Below, piece by piece: positions 58,742-64,000 of a stretch of 64,000 bases of DNA. The DNA is taken from assembly GCF_902506535.1 (NCBI RefSeq), contig NZ_LR733824.1, positions 310,001 through 374,000 on the forward strand, in the 5' to 3' direction. The notes below the pieces were generated by a model. It was not told where the DNA came from. It made no database searches and saw only the letters and a list, made by a program, of their open reading frames with translations. This stretch comes from Pseudomonas sp. 8Z (GTDB lineage: Bacteria; Pseudomonadota; Gammaproteobacteria; Pseudomonadales; Pseudomonadaceae). Numbering within the stretch: the first letter of the stretch is position 1; each line of letters starts with the position of its first letter. Made by a program: the position numbers and the translations under genes.

Positions 58742-59269
58742 ATGGCGCGCCTATTGTTGCTGGACGATGAACCTGCTGTGCTCAACGCGTTATGCCGTGA
58801 GTTACGCAGCACAGGCTGGCTGCTCGATACCTTCAGCGAGCCGCAAGAGGCCCTGCTGGCGCTCTCGCATAACACCTACGAGTTGGTTCTTTCGGATCTG
58901 CGTATGCCCGAGCTAGATGGCGTTGCGTTCTTGCAGTTCGCCCGACAGTTGCAGCCCGACGCCTTGCGCCTGCTACTCAGTGGTGACAGTGATCGTGAGT
59001 CGCTGGTCCGGGCCGTGAACAAGGCTGAGATTTACCGCTTCATCTCCAAACCGTGGGATGCCTACGAGTTATGTGGAACGCTACAGACCTGCCTGGAGCT
59101 TCAGCAGGCACTGACCGAACGTAAGGCGCTGCTGGAGCGTATCAGTCGCCAGCAGGCGACTATCGATGCACACGAGGCTTATCTGCGGGATATGCGCCAC
59201 AAGCACCCGGATATATTCACGGTAAAACGCGCGGAGGATGGCGCGGTGCTGCTGCAGGATGACGAGTGA
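58742..59269 (+). CDS. Response regulator with coiled-coil tail
   Basis: The 175-residue protein has a receiver domain (1-120; Asp8, Asp9, phosphorylation site Asp52 in LVLSDLRMPELDG, Lys in FISKPWD) and a C-terminal helix (about 122-160, QQALTERKALLERISRQQAT) ending in a short tail. The receiver resembles that of the preceding YN/GFP protein (both RISKPW-like, YRYLSKPW and YRFISKPW), suggesting a common origin. It starts 4 bases after that gene. With no output domain it may bind a partner or compete for phosphate. Confidence 0.87.
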   Translation: MARLLLLDDEPAVLNALCRELRSTGWLLDTFSEPQEALLALSHNTYELVLSDLRMPELDGVAFLQFARQLQPDALRLLLSGDSDRESLVRAVNKAEIYRFISKPWDAYELCGTLQTCLELQQALTERKALLERISRQQATIDAHEAYLRDMRHKHPDIFTVKRAEDGAVLLQDDE

Positions 59270-59358
59270 GTTCGGCACACGTCGGTGCAGCGAGCACCAT
59301 ATCGGGGATATGCTGCGTGCATCGCGCCGTGATTGGTCGCAATGCACGCCTGCTCAGA

Positions 59359-60843
59359 TTACATCTGGCCTGACTGCCATTGTGCTTCGCGACTGGCGAG
59401 TGCGGCCGCGATATCCTCGACGCTGTCGGAGGCGATGCTCTCCGGTAGCGGATCGAAGCCCACGCTGGCGAACAACTGACCATAGCTGTTGCGCAACTCG
59501 GCGTAGGCCAAGTCGCGGCGCAGGTCTGCTTGCAGCGTGTTGAGCTCACCCTGGATCAATTCCAGCTCGCCGATTCCTTGCGCCTCATAACGGTTACGCA
59601 ACTGTTCGACGATTTGGCTATCCAGGCCAGCCAATTGCTGGCTGGTCTGGAACTGGCGCTCGGCTTCATGGAAGTTGGCGTTGGCCACGTGCAGTTGGGC
59701 CAGAATTGCCATCGACATGGCCTGACGGCGCGCGTCGGCAACGTCCTGGCCAGCCTTGGCGGCATCGATGGCCGCTGGTGCGGAAAGCACGTTGAACAGA
59801 TTCCAGGTGACCTTCACGCCGTAATCGGCCCAGCTTTGATTGACCAGGAAGGCGTTGCTGTCGTAATGGCCGCCGGCCGAGAACTCCAGGCCTGGCAGTA
59901 GGCGCAACATGGCTTTACGGGTTTCCGCCGCGCTGATGCGTGCCTGGTAGTCCTGCTCGCGTAGCTCTGGACGGCTGGCCAGGGCTTCTTGTTCGAGTTG
60001 ACCCATTCCTATCTTGAGCTCTGGTACTTGATAGCCGACGTCTGGCGCCAGCTTGACGTCAGTGCCCAGTGGCAGATTGATCAGGGTTGCCAGCTCGGTC
60101 TTGGCCAGCGACAGCGCGCGGCGCTGTTCTTCCAGTTGGCGAGTGGCTTCGATCAACGCGCGCTGATAGCTCAGCGCCTGGATAGGGTCGCCAATACGCT
60201 GTTCACTGAGGCGCTGGCTGTTATCACGGGCCTGCGCCACGCGCGTCATCAGGCTATCTATCTGTGTCAGCAGGCGGTCGGCGGCGACGGCGCGCCAGTA
60301 GGCGGAGCGCACGTCCTGAATGATGGTATGCACCACTTTACGCCGCCGCTCCTGCACGATCAGGCGCTGGTCGCCCTGCTGTTTGGCGCTGACGTAACTG
60401 ACACCGAAATCCAGCACGTTCCACACCATGGTCAGGTCGGCGACATTGCGGTTGCGTTCCTGCGAGGTGGACGGTTCCAGCGACTGGGTGCCGGTGCGGA
60501 TGCTCTCGCTACTGGAGGCACTGATGTTGTCTCGCCCGGCGTAGCCAGCGGACAGTGCCATGCGTGGCAGCATGTCGAAGGTGGCCAGGTCGACTTGGCG
60601 CTGTGCCATGGCTTCTTCCATGACTTTCAGGCGGGCTTCAAGGTTGTACTTCACTGCACGCGCCATGGCCTCATGCAAGGTCAGGGGGCCGCTGAGCGGC
60701 TCCTGATCCTTGAACATTGTGACCAGATCCTGTTGTGCCCTTTGCTCACTGGCGCTGCGGTCAATGGGCTTGCTGGTAACGGCGCAGCCACTGATGGCCA
60801 GAGCCAACAAGCTGATCGCAAATAGCTTCTTCTTATTACTCAT
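59359..60843 (-). CDS. TolC-family outer-membrane lipoprotein channel
   Basis: The 494-residue precursor has a lipoprotein signal peptide (LLALAISGC, lipobox Cys20) and two outer membrane efflux protein repeats (about 55-250 and 270-475). It is a TolC homologue anchored by lipid, distinct from the one at 739-2181. It lies 51 bases downstream of the giant Ig-like repeat protein on the same strand, so the pair probably forms an operon in which this channel exports that protein, in the manner of LapE-type type I secretion (inference). The ABC and adaptor partners are not in the window. ATG 60843 gives MSNKKKLFAIS. Confidence 0.88.
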   Translation of the reverse strand: MSNKKKLFAISLLALAISGCAVTSKPIDRSASEQRAQQDLVTMFKDQEPLSGPLTLHEAMARAVKYNLEARLKVMEEAMAQRQVDLATFDMLPRMALSAGYAGRDNISASSSESIRTGTQSLEPSTSQERNRNVADLTMVWNVLDFGVSYVSAKQQGDQRLIVQERRRKVVHTIIQDVRSAYWRAVAADRLLTQIDSLMTRVAQARDNSQRLSEQRIGDPIQALSYQRALIEATRQLEEQRRALSLAKTELATLINLPLGTDVKLAPDVGYQVPELKIGMGQLEQEALASRPELREQDYQARISAAETRKAMLRLLPGLEFSAGGHYDSNAFLVNQSWADYGVKVTWNLFNVLSAPAAIDAAKAGQDVADARRQAMSMAILAQLHVANANFHEAERQFQTSQQLAGLDSQIVEQLRNRYEAQGIGELELIQGELNTLQADLRRDLAYAELRNSYGQLFASVGFDPLPESIASDSVEDIAAALASREAQWQSGQM

Positions 60844-60894
60844 CCGTGAACTGCCCCCTAGTACGGTATATGTCATTTATCGTTGTGCTATCGA

Positions 60895-63800
60895 TTAGGC
60901 CTGCGGTGTCGATGCGGCCATTTGCTCAAGAGCCGATGCCAAATTCCTGATCTGGCGTCGCTCGTCGTTGTGTATGTCTTGCAGTTGCTGAGTGAAGGTC
61001 GGTGCGCCCTGCAACGTGTTCTGGCTCAGGTCGGTGCCGCCTGCTGAGCTCTGGCGTAGCTGGATACTGGGTTGTGGCACGTTCTTGTTGAACAGCCCTG
61101 AGAAGCTGCTACTGCCGAAAGTGTTGTCCGCGTTGCCAGTAGGGGAGGTGTCATTGCTCACGCCATTGCCCAGGTTGACGGCGCTGCTACCGAAAACCTG
61201 AGCGATATAGCTGGGTGCTAGAGCGCCGTTGCGGATGAAAATATTGCCCACCGGAGGTACGCCGCTGCCCAGGTTGGGTGCCTCGAATAAAGAGGGCGGC
61301 ATCAGCGGTGAGTTTGTGGGTGAGGATTGAGGCTGCGGCTGAGTAGGCTCAAATACCGTGCTGGTGCTTGGCAGTGCCACCACGGGCGTGTTGCTACGGA
61401 ACTCTGGGTCACCATCGTTAGAGCCACCGACAGCAAAGCCTGACGTCTGGAAGTTTCCTGCCAACGGATTGCCGATGGTATCGGTGATCAAACTGCCGCT
61501 GGCCGAAATGGAAAGCCCCAAGCTACCTTGGCCCGTTACGTCGCTTACCGTGACCCGATACGTGCGGGCATCCACCTGTTGCAACGACTGCAATACACCG
61601 TTTGCACTGCCGCTGCGGACCAGCGCGAAGTCGTCAAGGCTGACGCCATTGACGTTCTCTGTGAAGGTGACGGTAAAGCTCAAGCTGCTGCTTGTTGTAG
61701 GTGAGGTACCGTCGAGGACGACTGAGGCGACCTGTGGCGGTGCCGTATCCACCAGAATACCGTCGGAGGCCGCGATGTTGCTCAGGGTTGTTTGTGCATT
61801 GTTGCCAGCGGCATCACGCAGGGTGCCACTGTTGCTTTGCAGTGCGGTGCTGACGTTGATGCCATTGCTGTCTTGCTGGCCGTTGCTGATTGTCAGGCGG
61901 AACACCAGAGCTGTGCTGCCGGAACCGCTGAAATAGTTGGCGTAGGCGGTGCCGCCAGTATCCAGCGTTATTTCCAGGCGCGGCGTACCTCCGCTGGTGT
62001 CGACCGTGACCGCTTCATCGAAGTGCACCGTGAAGTCAAGGGTGTCGCCTGCCGTGTAAGTGCCATCGGCAGGAACATCCACGGAGGTGATAGTTGGCGC
62101 CTGGGTGTCGATGGCGTAGTTGTTGGAGTCGGTAGTGCCGTTGCCGGTATTGCCAGCGGCATCGGTATAACCGGTGTTGTCCAGGGTGATCAGGTTGGTG
62201 GTGTCGGTGACATTGGCGGTGGGCGTCAGGGTGGCGGTCCAGGTGATGCCGCCGTCATTCGAGCTGAGAGTGCTCAGTGTGCCGTTGTTGACCGTAAAGT
62301 TGCCAGTCGTCAGCCCGATTACTGCCTCGTTGAAGGTGATGGTGACGGTGGTGGTCTGCCCTGCGCTGAGTGAGCTGTCCGATATGGCTATGGTGGCGGT
62401 CGGGCGCTGGGTATCGACGATGTAGTTGCTGGAGTCGGTGGTGCCGGCACCAGCATTACCTGCCTGATCCAGCACCCCGGTGTTGTCCAGGGTGATCAAG
62501 TTGGTGGCGTCGGTGATATTGGCGCTGGGTGTGAGGGTCGCCGTGTAGGTGATGTTGTCCGAGGTGTTCAGGTCGCTTAGTACACCATTGGCTGCAGTGA
62601 GGTCGCCCAGAGTCAGCCCGTTCACCGCCTCGTTAAAGGTGATGGTGACGGTGGTGGTCTGCCCTGCGCTGAGTGTGCTGTCGGCGACGCTGATGGTGGC
62701 TGTTGGGCGCTGGGTGTCGATGGCGTAGTTGTTGGAGTCGGTAGTGCCTGCGCCAGCATTGCCTGCCAGGTCTTGCACCCCGGTGTTATCAAGGGTGATC
62801 AGGTTTGTGGCGTCGCTGATGTTGCTGCTCGGTGTGAAGGTCGCCGTCCACGTGATGTTATCCGAAGTGCTCAGGTTACTTAGCACACCATTGGCTGCCG
62901 TGAAGTCACCCAGGGTCAGCCCGTTCACCGACTCATTGAAGGTGATGGTGACGGTGGTAGTTTCACCAATGGCCAGCGTGCTGTCGGCGACGTTGATTGT
63001 GGCGGTCGGGCGTTGGGTGTCGATGGCGTAGTTGTTGGAGTCGGTAGTGCCGTTGCCGGTATTGCCAGCGGCATCGGTATAACCGGTGTTGTTCAGGGTG
63101 ATCAGGTTAGTGGTGTCGCTGACATTGGCGTTTGGTGTCAGGGTTGCCGTCCAGGTGATGTTGTCCGAAGTGTTCAGGTTGCTCAGTACACCATTGGCCG
63201 CCGTGAAATCATCTAGCGTCAGCCCTGCCACCGCCTCGTTGAAAGTGATGGTGACGGTGGTGGTCTGCCCTGCGCTGAGTGTGTTGTCGGTTACGGTGAT
63301 GGTGGCGGTCGGGCGCTGGGTATCGACGATGTAGTTGCTGGAGTCGGTGGTGCCGACACCAGCATTGCCTGCCTGATCCTGCACCCCGGTGTTGTCCAGG
63401 GTGATCAGGTTGGTGGCGTCGGTGACATTGGCGCTGGGTGTGAAAGTCGCCGTGTAGGTGATGTTGTCCGAGGTGTTCAGGTTGCTCAGTACACCATTGG
63501 CTGCAGTGAGGTCGCCCAGGGTCAGCCCGCTCACCGCCTCGTTGAAGGTGATGGTGACGGTGGTGGTCTGCCCTGCGCTGAGCGTGCTGTTGGCGACGCT
63601 AATGGTGGCTGTTGGGCGTTGGGTGTCGATGGCGTAGTTGGCCGAGTCCGTAGTGCCGCTGCCGATGTTGCCTGCCGTATCCATCACACCTGTGTTGTTG
63701 AGGGTGATGATGTTGCTGGTATCGGTGATATTGGCGCTCGGGGTGAAGGTGGCCGTCCAGGTCTGACCACCGTCGCTGCTGATGGGGCTGGAGAGTGTGC

Positions 63801-64000
63801 CGTTGGCTACGTTGAAGTCGCCGGTGTCCAGGCCGAGCACCGCCTCGTTGAAGGTGATGGTGACGGTGGCGGTTTCGCCGATGCCCAGGGTGCTGTCACT
63901 CAGGCTGATGCTGGTGGCAGCAGGGCGCACACCGTCTATCACCAGTGCCTTGTTGGCGCCCAGGGAACCGGCTGCGCCTGGAGTGGGCAGCGTGAGGAGC
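60895..64000 (-). CDS. Giant Ig-like repeat surface protein, C-terminal 1034 residues (runs off the right edge)
   Basis: The frame is open through the right edge, so the N-terminus is missing. From the edge leftwards it contains six bacterial Ig-like (Big_12-type) repeats with a 101-residue, 303-base period (about 62103-63930; core TTTVTITFNEAV and DTQRPTATI). Then come a divergent Ig-like domain (about 61747-62100), a further one (61420-61746), a Pro/Ser/Asn-rich linker, and a Gln/Ala-rich tail ending LASALEQMAASTPQA. No RTX nonapeptides, LPXTG or membrane anchor are seen at the C-terminus. It is probably a secreted adhesin that holds cells to surfaces or to each other, exported through the adjacent TolC homologue (inference). 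The internal ATG at 63942 is not the true start. Confidence 0.85.
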   Translation of the reverse strand, partial: LLTLPTPGAAGSLGANKALVIDGVRPAATSISLSDSTLGIGETATVTITFNEAVLGLDTGDFNVANGTLSSPISSDGGQTWTATFTPSANITDTSNIITLNNTGVMDTAGNIGSGTTDSANYAIDTQRPTATISVANSTLSAGQTTTVTITFNEAVSGLTLGDLTAANGVLSNLNTSDNITYTATFTPSANVTDATNLITLDNTGVQDQAGNAGVGTTDSSNYIVDTQRPTATITVTDNTLSAGQTTTVTITFNEAVAGLTLDDFTAANGVLSNLNTSDNITWTATLTPNANVSDTTNLITLNNTGYTDAAGNTGNGTTDSNNYAIDTQRPTATINVADSTLAIGETTTVTITFNESVNGLTLGDFTAANGVLSNLSTSDNITWTATFTPSSNISDATNLITLDNTGVQDLAGNAGAGTTDSNNYAIDTQRPTATISVADSTLSAGQTTTVTITFNEAVNGLTLGDLTAANGVLSDLNTSDNITYTATLTPSANITDATNLITLDNTGVLDQAGNAGAGTTDSSNYIVDTQRPTATIAISDSSLSAGQTTTVTITFNEAVIGLTTGNFTVNNGTLSTLSSNDGGITWTATLTPTANVTDTTNLITLDNTGYTDAAGNTGNGTTDSNNYAIDTQAPTITSVDVPADGTYTAGDTLDFTVHFDEAVTVDTSGGTPRLEITLDTGGTAYANYFSGSGSTALVFRLTISNGQQDSNGINVSTALQSNSGTLRDAAGNNAQTTLSNIAASDGILVDTAPPQVASVVLDGTSPTTSSSLSFTVTFTENVNGVSLDDFALVRSGSANGVLQSLQQVDARTYRVTVSDVTGQGSLGLSISASGSLITDTIGNPLAGNFQTSGFAVGGSNDGDPEFRSNTPVVALPSTSTVFEPTQPQPQSSPTNSPLMPPSLFEAPNLGSGVPPVGNIFIRNGALAPSYIAQVFGSSAVNLGNGVSNDTSPTGNADNTFGSSSFSGLFNKNVPQPSIQLRQSSAGGTDLSQNTLQGAPTFTQQLQDIHNDERRQIRNLASALEQMAASTPQA
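62103..63923 (-). repeat. 303-bp tandem repeats within the giant surface-protein gene
   Basis: Six direct repeats are spaced 306, 303, 303, 303 and 303 bases apart, judged by the recurring GGGTGTCGAT/GGGTATCGAC word at 62103, 62409, 62712, 63015, 63318 and 63621. Neighbours are close to identical over long stretches, which implies recent duplication or gene conversion, and copy number may vary between strains. The array may continue beyond the window. Confidence 0.92.

Noticed and set aside
53044..59269. Classical chemotaxis operon
   Set aside because: No CheA, CheW, CheR, CheB or receptor gene is present; the kinases are ordinary soluble PAS histidine kinases.
62103..63923. CRISPR or satellite DNA
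   Set aside because: The 303-base period is a multiple of three, in frame, and encodes Ig-like domains.

Overview
The window is a stretch of a gammaproteobacterial chromosome that reads as Pseudomonas, most likely the mendocina/oleovorans/stutzeri side of the genus. The gene order rsgA-motBA, orn, queG, nnr-tsaE-amiB-mutL-miaA-hfq-hflX-hflK-hflC, DUF2065-hisZ-purA, tRNA-Leu-rnr-rlmB, rpsF-rpsR-rplI-dnaB-alr-ygiQ is the conserved Pseudomonas block. FimX, RhdA and the SerB/AhpA pair point the same way. This assignment rests on recognised proteins and gene order, not on a database search.

Layout. 1-520: 5' end of thiC with its TPP riboswitch, read leftwards. 0.7-8.1 kb: tolC, waaA, a LysR/SMR divergent pair, an FAD oxidoreductase/aldo-keto reductase pair and an unknown protein with a Nudix-like box. 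8.1-18.7 kb: ahpA-like gene against serB, then a leftward run of fimX, a PilZ-like protein, psd, rhdA and an HDOD protein. 18.8-23.1 kb: motAB, rsgA, a membrane-linked methyltransferase and orn. 23.2-37.4 kb: queG, then the long housekeeping operon for NAD(P)HX repair, cell-wall hydrolysis, mismatch repair, tRNA modification, Hfq and HflKC, followed by hisZ and purA. 37.5-39.5 kb: a chemoreceptor. 39.6-48.4 kb: two tRNA-Leu genes, rnr-rlmB, the ribosomal protein cluster, dnaB and alr. 48.4-52.8 kb: a diguanylate cyclase and ygiQ.

The accessory part is 53.0-64 kb. It holds a compact signalling locus: a CheY-like receiver, a CheC-type phosphatase and a PAS histidine kinase; a cysteine-containing unknown on the other strand; then a paralogous histidine kinase, a receiver joined to a degenerate HD-GYP (YN/GFP) domain, and a receiver with a coiled-coil tail. 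Next to it, on the opposite strand, are a TolC-family outer-membrane lipoprotein and the 3' end of a very large Ig-like repeat surface protein that runs off the right edge. I infer, without proof, that the locus adjusts surface adhesion; it is the best candidate here for an undescribed system.

Non-coding structure is rich. Imperfect palindromes with AAGCTGCAAGC-like arms lie at the 3' ends of six genes or operons. There is a 144-bp element with 18-bp terminal inverted repeats and a decayed relative elsewhere, a REP pair, a 9-bp tandem array in the chemoreceptor leader, several clear terminators, and candidate sigma-28 sites before motA and the chemoreceptor.
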